Positions 17,618 through 26,614 of a stretch of 64,000 bases of DNA are shown piece after piece. Every line of letters begins with the position of its first letter. Within the stretch, counting starts at the first letter, position 1. Under the pieces are notes generated by a model. It was given only the letters and a program-made list of their open reading frames with translations. It did not search any database and had not been told where the DNA came from. Source of the stretch: Thermohalobaculum sp039805905 (GTDB lineage: Bacteria > Pseudomonadota > Alphaproteobacteria > Rhodobacterales > Rhodobacteraceae); assembly GCA_039805905.1 (NCBI GenBank), contig JBDIVM010000002.1:806001-870000 (forward strand). The letters are read 5' to 3'. The position numbers were made by a program, and so were the translations under genes.

Positions 17618-18453
17618 ACTGCCGTCCCGGAAAGCCGGAGCTGCGGGTGGCGGTTCACGTCCTTGTAGAGCAGATAGCGGAAACGCCCCGGCCCGCCAGC
17701 ATAGCAGGCCTGCGGGCAGAAGGCGCGCAGCCAAATGAAATCGCCCGCCTCGACCTCGACCCAGTCGCGGTTCAGGCGGTAGACCGCCTTGCCCTCGAGC
17801 ACATAGAGCCCGTGCTCCATCACATGGGTCTCCATGAACGGGATCGCGGCGCCCGGCTCGAAGGTCACGATCGTGACATGCATGTCGTGACGCGGATCGG
17901 CATGGTCGAAGAAACGGGTCGTCGCCCAGCGCCCATCCGTATGCGGCATGGGCACGGGCGCGATGTCGCGCTCGTTGGTCACCAGCACCTCGGGTTTGCC
18001 GAGTCCCGCGACGGCCTCATAGGCCTTGCGGATCCAGTGGAAGCGGAGAGGCTGTGCCGCCCGGTTCGACAGGCTCCATTCGGTCCCGGGTGGCAGGTAG
18101 GCGAAGCCGCCCGGCTCCAACCGGTGCACCATGCCGGCGACGGTCAGTTCGAGCTGGCCCTCGAGCACGAACAGCGCGGCCTCGGCCTCCGGGTCCGGCT
18201 CGGGTCGGTCGCTGCCGCCGCCGGGCGCGACCTCCATGATGTATTGCGCGAAGGTTTCGGCAAACCCCGAGAGCGGACGCGCCAGAATCCAGGCGCGCGC
18301 CCGGTCCCAGAACGGCAGCGCGCTGGTCACGATATCGCGCATCACCCCGCGCGGGATTACCACATAGGCCTCGGTGAACACCGCCCGCCCGCTCAGCAAC
18401 TCGTCCTGCCGCGGCGTCCCGCCCCTCGGCGCGTGATAGATGGGGTCTGCCAA
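17614..18453 (-). CDS. allE: (S)-Ureidoglycine aminohydrolase AllE (YlbA), bicupin
   Basis: A 279-aa two-cupin protein. The C-terminal cupin has the metal-binding set ETHVMEHGLYVLEGKAVYRL, then VEAGDFIWLRAFCPQACYAGG, ending YLLYKDVNRHPQ like E. coli YlbA. AllE releases ammonia from ureidoglycine stereospecifically, giving (S)-ureidoglycolate. The start is a TTG at 18453 with GGGAGGA at a 5-nt spacing; the longer frame upstream lacks family similarity. The 250 bp upstream should hold the promoter for allE-allA. Confidence 0.9.
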   Translation of the reverse strand: MADPIYHAPRGGTPRQDELLSGRAVFTEAYVVIPRGVMRDIVTSALPFWDRARAWILARPLSGFAETFAQYIMEVAPGGGSDRPEPDPEAEAALFVLEGQLELTVAGMVHRLEPGGFAYLPPGTEWSLSNRAAQPLRFHWIRKAYEAVAGLGKPEVLVTNERDIAPVPMPHTDGRWATTRFFDHADPRHDMHVTIVTFEPGAAIPFMETHVMEHGLYVLEGKAVYRLNRDWVEVEAGDFIWLRAFCPQACYAGGPGRFRYLLYKDVNRHPQLRLSGTAV

Positions 18454-18702
18454 GCCTGTCCTCCCGATCCCCGGCGGAAGCAATGCCGTCCTTTCCGGGA
18501 CTATCACCGCCTTGGCCCGGGCAGGCAAGCGCCGGGCGGGCAGGATCGCAGTGTCGCGGCACGGGAGGCAAGCCCGTCCGAACGCTCATGTCACTTGCAT
18601 CGGCCGGCGAAGCAGGCAGGTACGACGGGGCAGATCCGAAGAGCCTCACGGCCACGGCTCGTGTCAGCGATGCCGCCGGCCCGCCTGGAGTGTGCCGCCT
18701 TT

Positions 18703-20556
18703 CTACCCGCCCAGGATCTTCACCTTCGGCTCGCCCGGACCCGGCTCACGAGATGCCCCGGATCCGTCCGTCCCCCGCAACCCGGCGCCAGCCCGGGTCG
18801 GCTCCACCTTGACGGGGAAAAAGGCAATCTGGCCGACCCGCCTCTCCTCCGACCTCGCAGAGAGGCGGTCGAGCGCCCTCTGCACCTTTTCGGCAACATC
18901 GGCATCCGCGGGCGGTGCGTACTCCTCGCGCGACCGGCGATCGCATTGCGCGATGGCACCGGCGACGGTTTCGGGCTTCGAGCGCACCAGCGCGATGAGC
19001 CGCGCCGAACTGGTCCCGTAGGCGCTGCCGGCCATCGCGAGGATCCCGCGCTTCCGTATCGCCGGCGCCGGCACACCCCGATTTGCCTTCGTCGGGTCGG
19101 GTCTGGCGAGGTCGCCGCTGAGATCCGTCACCCGGCGCTCGGGCACCGGCGCCGGATGCCGGCCGACCAGCCGAGGGAGAACAGCGGCCAGGGCGGCGAG
19201 CAGCGCGGCGGTCCACAACGCCCCGTACAGCCAGCGCCAGCCGGGATCTTCACCGACGTCGCCGGCAGGCGTGCTGGCGGGAACTGCCGGTGATCCGTCC
19301 GCCGGCTGTGCCGGCGGCGCCATCAAGGGCGGGAGTGTCAGCGACAGTCCGGCCCGCGTACCTGGAATGCCATTCGAGGCGGCCAGGGACCCGCTCGGCC
19401 GCGCGACAGCAGAGGGCACGGTTGATGCCGGCTCGGCGACCACATCGGCTCCGGCAGGCAGGCCGGGAGCGGTGCCCCGCACCACGGTATCGCGCGCCAG
19501 GACGCGCGTCCGCGCATTCCCTGAGCCGCCCTCCGCGGGCAGGATGGCAAAGACGCCGAGGGCCGATGGCAGTGCGATCATCGGCTTGTCCGCGCTGCCC
19601 CGCGCTTCCGTGGTGGACCGATCCTCCCTGCCGCGCAATCCTTGCGGTATCGCCGGCGTCGGCACCGCCGCCACACGAGGTCTCTCGGGTGGCACAGAGG
19701 GTCCGCGCCAGGCGACGGCGGATGGCAGGGTGGCGCCGCCGGGCGGCGCTGGCACGCTTCGGGACAGCGCAGGCAGCCCCGCCATGGCCTCGGTCCGGCT
19801 CATCAGGTCGCTGACGCTGCTGGAGGCGGAGCGGGGCATCGCGGCAAGTGCGGCAGATCTCCTGATCGCTTCCAGGAGCGCCGGATCGTCCGCCGCAGGG
19901 CCGCCCACGGCCTGCACCGGACCCGGAGACGGCGACCCGGTTCCGCGTTCCGCGGCTGCAGCACGGACCTTCCGAGGCACGGCCAGATCGGCCGGCTTGC
20001 TAACGGGTGGTTCAGACGCAGCGGTTGCCGCCACCGCAGCCGCGCCTTCTTTCGGCGCCGCCGACCCGGCAACCGCCGTCGCCTTCTCGACGGAACCGGC
20101 AATCGGCGGAAGCAAAACCGTCTCGATCGGGCGCGCCCTGGGCGCCGAAGTCACGACCGGAGATCTGGCTGGCGGCTGCGCCTCGTCGGTGCCGAAAACC
20201 CTGCCGAACACCTTGCCGATCAGCTTGCCGATGTCCGGGCCATCCGAGGCGCCGTCAACGGTCTGCGCAACGCCCGATGTGGTCAGCCCGCGCTGCTCGG
20301 TGTCACCATCGGATCCGCTCTCCGGCCCGCCTGCGGACGCGCCGCCGCCCGAAGACCCGGCACCGCCACCTGATCCGCCGCCACCTGATCCGCCGCCACC
20401 TGATCCGCCGCCACCTGATCCGCCGCCATCCGATTCACCTCCCTTGGCGAAGGCGAATACGGTTGACACACCGTCAGATGTCAGAGTGACCGGCGCCGCA
20501 ATCATCCCTAGCGCAACAAGCAAAGGGCCTGCGACCATGACCGGGCGGCAACGCAT
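18703..20556 (-). CDS. Secreted, membrane-tethered low-complexity protein with natural Gly4-Ser linker
   Basis: I do not recognise a family for this 617-aa protein. Signal peptide MRCRPVMVAGPLLVALGMIAAPV, then a (GGGGS)n-like stretch, about 350 residues rich in Ala, Pro and Ser, one membrane helix WLYGALWTAALLAALAAVLP (near 437-460) and a basic/acidic tail of about 155 residues. AAGGAG 7 nt before ATG 20556 supports the start. A 561-aa frame lies antisense, but signal peptide plus helix favour this strand. It could be an envelope-spanning or scaffolding protein; this is inference. Confidence 0.65.
   Translation of the reverse strand: MRCRPVMVAGPLLVALGMIAAPVTLTSDGVSTVFAFAKGGESDGGGSGGGGSGGGGSGGGGSGGGAGSSGGGASAGGPESGSDGDTEQRGLTTSGVAQTVDGASDGPDIGKLIGKVFGRVFGTDEAQPPARSPVVTSAPRARPIETVLLPPIAGSVEKATAVAGSAAPKEGAAAVAATAASEPPVSKPADLAVPRKVRAAAAERGTGSPSPGPVQAVGGPAADDPALLEAIRRSAALAAMPRSASSSVSDLMSRTEAMAGLPALSRSVPAPPGGATLPSAVAWRGPSVPPERPRVAAVPTPAIPQGLRGREDRSTTEARGSADKPMIALPSALGVFAILPAEGGSGNARTRVLARDTVVRGTAPGLPAGADVVAEPASTVPSAVARPSGSLAASNGIPGTRAGLSLTLPPLMAPPAQPADGSPAVPASTPAGDVGEDPGWRWLYGALWTAALLAALAAVLPRLVGRHPAPVPERRVTDLSGDLARPDPTKANRGVPAPAIRKRGILAMAGSAYGTSSARLIALVRSKPETVAGAIAQCDRRSREEYAPPADADVAEKVQRALDRLSARSEERRVGQIAFFPVKVEPTRAGAGLRGTDGSGASREPGPGEPKVKILGG
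20363..20422. repeat. Four tandem 15-bp repeats encoding Gly-Gly-Gly-Gly-Ser-type units
   Basis: The unit CCGCCACCTGATCCG occurs four times in perfect tandem at 20363-20422, with a degenerate fifth copy after it. It lies in frame in the secreted protein gene and encodes the Gly4-Ser stretch on the minus strand. The exact copies suggest recent slippage expansion, so length may vary between strains. Confidence 0.9.
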
Positions 20557-20697
20557 TCTCCGTCTCCTTACCACCGGAGCCAGACAAAACTGCCACCCCA
20601 CCCGTACTCACTTGCAAGACACGACTATCATAGTCACCAGTTCGGCGCTTGAAAAGGTCTCCGGGGCCGCCCGCACTCTGCCCCCGGACATCGGCGC

Positions 20698-23232
20698 TCA
20701 GGCAGCCGTGCCGGTGAGCGGGATCCCGGTCGCCGCCGACGAAGCGAGGGTGATCGAACGCAGATCTTCCGGCTCGAGGTTGTGCAACCTGGTCTTGCCG
20801 GTGCAGCGCGCCATCATGGTCGCCTCGCCGAGATGCGCCCTGAGCAGGTTCTCGACCGCCTTGGCATTCTCCTCGTGCGAGCGCTGGCTGGTGAAGCGCA
20901 TCGTGCCGCCGGCACCAATCTCGCCGCCGACCGCGATCGCCACCGCGACCCCGTAGATCACCGCCTTGGCGCCCATCGCGATCAGCTTCGCGGCATCGGT
21001 GCCCGAGCGTACGCCGCCGGACCAGACGATGTCGATGTGCTCTTCCCGCTTCATCCGGCGCAGCAGCGCGATGGTCTCGCACAGGAGGGTAAGCTGGGGC
21101 GGCGCCTTCAGTTCCGGCCAGTCACCGCCCTGGTTGCCCGCGCCATCCAGCAGGACCATGTCGCAGCCTATCTCGAGCGCGAGCGGAACGATGCTCCCCA
21201 CATCGGCGGCACGGCAGATGCGGACGCCGAGAACCTGGCCGTCGCGCACCCGCGCGCAGGCATTGGCCCCGGTTCCTGCATCGAAGATGATGCCGCTGGC
21301 TTCGGCCGAGGGTGTCCCCCCGGCGTCGTTCAGCAGCTGAAGCCAGCCGACACCGACACCGGGCGCGCGAACGCCCACATAGATTGCGCCCGCGCTGCCG
21401 GCGCCGGCCGCAACAGCCCTGAATATCTGCTCTGGCGCCCGGTCGAAGCCCCCCACGAAGAGCGGGTTCGGCACATCCATCCTGCCGCCGAGATCGGTAT
21501 CCGCCCGGCAGGCCTCGCGATAGGGATCGATCACCAGCCGCGAGAGATTGGCGGGAAGGAAGACCAGGTCGTCGAGCGTCGCGGGCCGCCCCTCCTCGAA
21601 CGGATTGGGCCTGGGCACCAGCCGCCTTTCCAGCATCGCCCGTTTCTTGGCGACGTCCAGCGGACTGGTCCGCGCCATCGAGAAGATGTCCTCGCGGTGC
21701 CCGACCGAATAATCCTCCGAGCCGGTCTCCGCGTCGCAGCGGTAGCAGCGCGCGGCCTCGGCCCTCGCGGTCGCGACATCGTAGGGGCTCTCGATCTCGG
21801 GGAACGCGGCCGGGTTCTCGCCCAGCCCGTGAAACGCCTGCTCATGCCGCGGGTAGCGCTCCCACATGATGTCGCTGCAGATCTTCACCCGCCGGGTGCG
21901 GTGCGGCGTATGGTAGGGGAGCGGATCGCGGATACCGTCGAGGAACTGCCGCACATAGTAGGCCGCCCGCTGGCCGTGGCTCATCGCCATCACGATCGTC
22001 GAGCCGCCGAAGGCCCCGTCTCCTGCAGCAAAGACCTTCGGATCGCGGGTCCGCATGGTCTCCCAGTCGGTCGCCACCCGGTCGCGATCCATCAGGCCGA
22101 TGCCTCCGAGATGCTCCGACACGGTTTCCTGCCCGACGGCGGCGATGACCATGCCGCAGTCGATCCCGTGCCGGGAGCCGGGAACCACCTCGGGCCGCCT
22201 GCGGCCGTCCTTCGGGTCCGGATCGCCCATCCGGGTGCTGACACAATGCAGAACGAGGCCGTTTCCGGTGTCCTCGATCGCTTCCTGCTGGGTCTGGTAG
22301 ACGAACTCCACCTTCTCGGCGATCGCGCCGTGGAGTTCGTCCTTCCGCGCCGGGATCTCGTCCGGTCCGCGGCGATAGATCACCTTCACTGTCGAGCAGC
22401 CGGGCATCCGCAGCGCCGAGCGGCAGGCGTCCATGGCGACATCGCCGCCGCCGATCACCACCACCGTCCCCGGCAGGGTCGGCCGCTCACCCGAATTGAT
22501 CCGACGCAGGAACGAGACACCGTCGACGACCCGCGCGTTACCCGCCTCGCCCGGTATGCCCATCGGCTTGCCATGGAACGCGCCCAGCGTCAGCAGCACG
22601 GCATCATGCCGGTCCTTCAGCCCGGCGAGCGTGACGTCCGCACCAAGGCTGCAGTTCAGATGCAGCCGGATGCCGGGACATTTCTGAAACAGCCGGTCCA
22701 TGTCCTGCTGCATCACGCGCTGCGGCAGGCGGAACGCCGGAATGCCCCAGGCCATCATGCCGCCCGGCCGGTCGGTGGCCTCATAGACATGCACCTCGAA
22801 GCCGGCGACGGCCAGGTCATGGGCAGCGGTCAGGCCGGCGGGCCCGGCGCCGACGACGCCGACCGTCTCCTTCCGGGTAACCGGATGCGGCGCCGGCCGG
22901 AAGTCGGCCCCGAGCCGGTCCATCACGATCCGCTTGAGGTTTCGGATGGCGACAGGCCCGTCCGACTGGGCGCGGCGGCAGGCGGGCTCGCAGGGCGCGT
23001 CGCAGACCCGCCCGCAGATCGACGAGAACGGATTGGTGGCTGTGATCGCCTCGAAGGCCTCCGGCCACTTCTCCTCCCAGATATAGGCAAGATAGGATGG
23101 CGCATCGGTGCCGACCGGGCACGCCACCTGGCAGGGCGCCGGCAAGTAATGGCCGGCATTCACGTCGTCATGGTACTCGGGTGGCGCCTCGCTGCCGAGG
23201 ATCCGGTCCAGGGTATAGACGTTCTCGCTCAT
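20698..23232 (-). CDS. GltD-like NAD(P)H flavoprotein fused to an FMN glutamate-synthase-like domain
   Basis: An 844-aa two-part protein. Residues 1-480 are GltD-like: cysteine-rich Fe-S region (CQVACPVGTDAPSYLAYI, CGRVCDAPCEPACRR), FAD loop VGVVGAGPAGLTAAHDLA, NAD(P)H loop VVVIGGGDVAMDACRSA and VFAAGDGAFGGSTIVMAM. Residues about 555-800 resemble the FMN barrel of glutamate synthase (GGFDRAPEQIFRA, VWSGGVRSGTDAAKLIAMGAKAV). This second part is shorter than a full FMN domain. It is the last gene of a three-gene glutamate-synthase-like operon and could feed electrons to the upstream GXGXG+FMN protein. The exact reaction is unknown. Confidence 0.8.
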   Translation of the reverse strand: MSENVYTLDRILGSEAPPEYHDDVNAGHYLPAPCQVACPVGTDAPSYLAYIWEEKWPEAFEAITATNPFSSICGRVCDAPCEPACRRAQSDGPVAIRNLKRIVMDRLGADFRPAPHPVTRKETVGVVGAGPAGLTAAHDLAVAGFEVHVYEATDRPGGMMAWGIPAFRLPQRVMQQDMDRLFQKCPGIRLHLNCSLGADVTLAGLKDRHDAVLLTLGAFHGKPMGIPGEAGNARVVDGVSFLRRINSGERPTLPGTVVVIGGGDVAMDACRSALRMPGCSTVKVIYRRGPDEIPARKDELHGAIAEKVEFVYQTQQEAIEDTGNGLVLHCVSTRMGDPDPKDGRRRPEVVPGSRHGIDCGMVIAAVGQETVSEHLGGIGLMDRDRVATDWETMRTRDPKVFAAGDGAFGGSTIVMAMSHGQRAAYYVRQFLDGIRDPLPYHTPHRTRRVKICSDIMWERYPRHEQAFHGLGENPAAFPEIESPYDVATARAEAARCYRCDAETGSEDYSVGHREDIFSMARTSPLDVAKKRAMLERRLVPRPNPFEEGRPATLDDLVFLPANLSRLVIDPYREACRADTDLGGRMDVPNPLFVGGFDRAPEQIFRAVAAGAGSAGAIYVGVRAPGVGVGWLQLLNDAGGTPSAEASGIIFDAGTGANACARVRDGQVLGVRICRAADVGSIVPLALEIGCDMVLLDGAGNQGGDWPELKAPPQLTLLCETIALLRRMKREEHIDIVWSGGVRSGTDAAKLIAMGAKAVIYGVAVAIAVGGEIGAGGTMRFTSQRSHEENAKAVENLLRAHLGEATMMARCTGKTRLHNLEPEDLRSITLASSAATGIPLTGTAA

Positions 23233-23241
23233 CGCTTGCCC

Positions 23242-25200
23242 TCAGTTGGCCCGGATCGCGATCGCGTCGGCCGCGTCCTGCTGCTCCGGCTCGTAGGGCA
23301 GGCCGGTGATCGCGGCCGCCTCCGGGGTCAGCGCCACGAGGTCGGTGCGGCCCAGCTGCCGGACGTCGTCATGCCCGAGCGCGCGCGTGATGGCGGCGAT
23401 CTGCCAGCGCACGGACTCGAAGAACCGGTGGATGTTCCGCGCCTCGGTCTCGGCCTTGTAGCGGGCCTCGTGGGCCGGGTCCTGGGTGGCGATGCCGGTC
23501 ACGCACTGGCCGACATGGCACTGCATGCAGGCGATGCAGCCGCCGGCGATGATGGCCGAGGTCCCGAACGCGACAGCGTCGGCCCCGAGGCACAGCGACT
23601 TGACCGCATCGATGCCGTCGCGCAGCCCGCCCATCAGCACCAGCTGCACCTTGTCCCGCGCCCCGATCTCGTTCAGCGCGTCGATCGCCTCGCAGATCGC
23701 CGCCAGGGTGGGGATGCCGACATATTCGATGACTTCCGACGACCCGGCGCCGGTCGAGCCCTGCATGCCGTCGAGCTCGATGAAGTCGAAGCCGTCCTTG
23801 ACCGCGATCTTCACGTCGTCGCGCACCCGTCCGGCGCCGAGCTTGACGCTGACCGGCAGCCGGTAGTCGGTCGCCTCGCGGAACTCCTGCACCTTGATGA
23901 CCAGATCGTCTGCACCGAGGATGTCCGGATGCCGGGAGGGCGAGCGCAGGTCGATCCCCGCCGGAATGCCGCGAATCCTCGCCAGTTCAGGGGTGACCTT
24001 CTTCGCCATCAGCTGCCCGCCGAGGCCGGGCTTCGCGCCCTGGCTGATATAGATCTCCAGCCCGTTCGCCCGCTTCATGTCGTGGATGTTCCAGCCGAGC
24101 CGTCCGCCCAGGCACTGGAAGATCAGTTGCGTGGCCGCGCCGCGCTGGGCGTCCGACATGCCGCCCTCGCCGGTGTTCTCGGCAATGCCCGAGAGAGTTG
24201 AGGCCATCCCGATCGCCCGCTTGGTCGAGGCCGAGAGCGCGCCATAGCTCATCGGTGCCACCATCACCGGCATCGTGAGCTTCAGCGGGCTGGCGCCGTT
24301 GATGCCGCCGATCTCGGTCTGCATCCGGACCTTTCCGACCACATCGGCCTCGATCGCCTCGGGCCGGATCTTCCTGCGGAAGGCAAGGTCCGAAATGTGC
24401 GGCAGGGCGCGGGCGGTGCCGTAGCCGCGGATGCGGTATCTGCCGATCAGGGCCTTGATCTGGATGTCCTCCTGGACCTTCGGGTTCCAGTAGTCCGCAT
24501 GGTCCGAGAAGGTGAAGAACGGCAGCGGGCGCACCTGCGGCTCGACTCCGCCATAGCGCAGCTTCTTGCCCGCGTTGACGATCTTCCGGAAGCTGCCGGA
24601 GAACGCGATTTCGTGGCGGTCGAGGAACTCGCGGATGCCGTCGAGCTCGGCCGCCGGCAGATCCGTCATCTGCGCGTCCGAGCCGAGCGAGTTGATCTTC
24701 CCGGCGACATAGATGTCGCCTCCGGTCATGTCCTCGCCGACGCGCTCGCCGGACTCGCCCAGGATGATGATCCGGCCGCCATACATCATGTATCCGGCCA
24801 TGAAGTTCGCGTTGCCACAGCAGAGCAGCGTGCCCGCCTTCATCACCTGGCCCGAGCGCGATCCGATATTGCCCTTGACGATGATCTCGGCGCCACGGAT
24901 CGCCACGCCGGCGATCGCCCCGGCATTGCCGCCGACCACGACGGTGCCCGCGTAGATGTTGTCGCCGAGCCCCCAGCCGACATTGCTGTCGACCTCGAAC
25001 CGGGCGCCGTCCGAGAGACCGGCGCAGAAATAGCCCGCCGAGCCCCTGATCTTCACCGTCACGGGCGTGGTCAGCCCGACGCCGATGTGGTGCCGGGCGT
25101 CCGGGTTGATGATCTCGATGACCTCCTCATGCTCGGCCAGACTGCGCAGCAGCCGGTTGCCCTCGGTCACGGAAATTCTGGACAGGTCGATCTGCTGCAT
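23242..25200 (-). CDS. Fused GXGXG (GlxC/MgsB-like) and FMN-binding glutamate-synthase (GlxD/MgsC-like) protein
   Basis: A 652-aa protein. The N-terminal 220 residues are the GXGXG beta-helix of glutamate synthase (GSAGYFCAGL, VGGNAGAIAGVAIRG, IVKGNIGSRSGQVMKAG, GDIYVAGKI). From about 280 it is the FMN barrel (PVMVAPMSYGALSASTKRAIGMAS, NTGEGGMSDAQR, QGAKPGLGGQL, ELDGMQGSTGAGSSEVIEY) with the Fe-S cysteines in GGCIACMQCHVGQCVTGIATQ. In N-methylglutamate synthase and Glx systems these are separate proteins. The reaction probably transfers glutamine-derived ammonia, or an amine, to a 2-oxo acid. ATG 25200 is used; longer frames lack support. Confidence 0.85.
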   Translation of the reverse strand: MQQIDLSRISVTEGNRLLRSLAEHEEVIEIINPDARHHIGVGLTTPVTVKIRGSAGYFCAGLSDGARFEVDSNVGWGLGDNIYAGTVVVGGNAGAIAGVAIRGAEIIVKGNIGSRSGQVMKAGTLLCCGNANFMAGYMMYGGRIIILGESGERVGEDMTGGDIYVAGKINSLGSDAQMTDLPAAELDGIREFLDRHEIAFSGSFRKIVNAGKKLRYGGVEPQVRPLPFFTFSDHADYWNPKVQEDIQIKALIGRYRIRGYGTARALPHISDLAFRRKIRPEAIEADVVGKVRMQTEIGGINGASPLKLTMPVMVAPMSYGALSASTKRAIGMASTLSGIAENTGEGGMSDAQRGAATQLIFQCLGGRLGWNIHDMKRANGLEIYISQGAKPGLGGQLMAKKVTPELARIRGIPAGIDLRSPSRHPDILGADDLVIKVQEFREATDYRLPVSVKLGAGRVRDDVKIAVKDGFDFIELDGMQGSTGAGSSEVIEYVGIPTLAAICEAIDALNEIGARDKVQLVLMGGLRDGIDAVKSLCLGADAVAFGTSAIIAGGCIACMQCHVGQCVTGIATQDPAHEARYKAETEARNIHRFFESVRWQIAAITRALGHDDVRQLGRTDLVALTPEAAAITGLPYEPEQQDAADAIAIRAN

Positions 25201-25249
25201 CCTGCGTCCCTGGCCTTGCGCGGGGTCGGTCGATCCCACCGGTGCCGTC

Positions 25250-26161
25250 CTAGCGGTGCCATGTCCGGAACGTGCCTGGAGCCGGCTCCGTGGTGCGCAG
25301 GGCGCGCCCGGGGAACAGCCTGTTGAGCGAGACCTCCTCGGAGGCGATCGCCACCATGTCGTCGTCCTCGTACATCACCATCGGCTTCACTGCGAGCCGG
25401 TCCTTGGCATAGCCGATCTCGTCCTTGGTCGAGACCAGGAACGAGAAGGTGCCATCCAGGTCATCGATCGAGGTCCTGAGCGCATCCTCGAGGCGCACGC
25501 CCTGCTGCAGCTTGTCCGCCAGGTAGACGGCGATCAGCTCGGAATCGTTGTCGGTGTGGAACTCGAAACCGCGCTGCTCGAGCCGGCGGCGCATCTTCCA
25601 GTAGTTGGTGATCTGGCCGTTATGGACGATGGCGATGTCGGCAAATCCGGTCGCCCAGAACGGATGCGCCGCCTCGGGCTTGACGTCGCTCTCGGTCGCG
25701 AGCCGCACATGGCCGAGACCGTGCGTGCCCGAGAAGGACTGGACGTGGTAGGTGCTGTCGACCGCATGAGCCGAGCCGACATCCTTCAGGATCTCGAGCG
25801 CGCTGCCGATGGAAATCACCTTGGCCGCATGCTCCAGATCGTAGGAGAGCTTCTGCACGTCGCCGCTGAAATCGACGATCACGCGATAGTTGTTGCCGAC
25901 GATCTCGTCCTCGACGATCTCCGCCTGTTCCGCGCTCAGGATCTCCTTGATCCGCGCCACGGCTGCCGTCGCTTCCGCGCCGACGCCGACAAAGAACCTC
26001 AGCCGCAGCTGATGGCCCCTGGCGTCGCCATAGAGCGCGAAGCCGGTCGAATCCGGCCCGCGGTGCTGGCAGCCGTCCAGCATGTCGACCAGGGCCGCCC
26101 CGGTCGAGCGGTTCCGGCGCGACGCGTCACCCTTGAAAAGTATCCCGGCAATGCCGCACAT
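25250..26161 (-). CDS. Class II glutamine amidotransferase, GlxB/MgsA-like
   Basis: A 303-aa protein with the N-terminal nucleophile Cys2 (MCGIAGILFKGD), then HRGPDSTGFALYG, LGHVRLATESDVKPEAAHPF, DIAIVHNGQITNYW and DNDSELIAVYLAD. This is the glutaminase half of a glutamate-synthase-like enzyme, working with the two downstream flavoproteins. GlxB of rhizobia and MgsA of methylamine users are the nearest named relatives I can suggest. It leads the operon; a possible promoter lies in the 450 bp upstream. Confidence 0.88.
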   Translation of the reverse strand: MCGIAGILFKGDASRRNRSTGAALVDMLDGCQHRGPDSTGFALYGDARGHQLRLRFFVGVGAEATAAVARIKEILSAEQAEIVEDEIVGNNYRVIVDFSGDVQKLSYDLEHAAKVISIGSALEILKDVGSAHAVDSTYHVQSFSGTHGLGHVRLATESDVKPEAAHPFWATGFADIAIVHNGQITNYWKMRRRLEQRGFEFHTDNDSELIAVYLADKLQQGVRLEDALRTSIDDLDGTFSFLVSTKDEIGYAKDRLAVKPMVMYEDDDMVAIASEEVSLNRLFPGRALRTTEPAPGTFRTWHR

Positions 26162-26614
26162 GATCGTCCTCTCCCAGCCACGCTCGGCGCGTTTCCGCCG
26201 CTACCGGCAATTTGCCTGAGCGTAAAAAAGTTTTCATCGCAGGAAAGAAAGCATTTCCCCCGGCAAAGTCAATGGAAGAATGAGGAAGACTGACGCGCTG
26301 CCGCAACTCCGCGGATCCGCGAGCCGGATCGCCGATCCGGCCCCGGCGCCCTGCCCCGGCGTGTCCGATATGGCGGAAGGCGGCAAGAAGGGAAACTGCA
26401 CGCGGCGGAAGCGTCACACCCGATGAGAGAGAGTCCCGGACCCATCCGGATTCAGGCCGATCGGGGCGTGGCGACCGCCGAGGCGCAGCAGCGACATGTT
26501 CGCTCACTGATCGAAGATGCGCATCACCTAGGTCAGAGGGACGGCCAGATGCACAACGCCCTGGCGGGCGCTGGTCCTCGTGCCGACAAATGTCACGAAG
26601 CCGACCGCCATCGT
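26162..26614. other. 453-bp intergenic region upstream of the glutamate-synthase-like operon
   Basis: No convincing gene is seen; reading frames here are shadows. On the minus strand a TTGACT (26267-26272 on plus) about 110 bp before glxB is a possible -35 box, with a weak -10. An inverted repeat CCGGATCG/CGATCCGG with a 1-bp centre lies at 26324-26340. It could be a regulator site or end of the upstream methyltransferase transcript. Both are weak calls. Confidence 0.4.

Noticed and set aside
20363..20422. CRISPR-like short repeats
   Set aside because: Copies are directly adjacent with no spacers and lie in frame in a coding region; it is a minisatellite.
19271..20956. Long plus-strand reading frame (561 aa) antisense to the secreted protein gene
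   Set aside because: High GC content leaves antisense frames open. It has no signal or domain pattern, while the minus strand gives a signal peptide, a membrane helix and a ribosome site.
20782..24201. Plus-strand frame of 1139 aa over the glutamate-synthase-like genes
   Set aside because: Composition (many Arg, His, Pro, Asp) is that of an antisense shadow; the minus-strand genes carry clear catalytic motifs.
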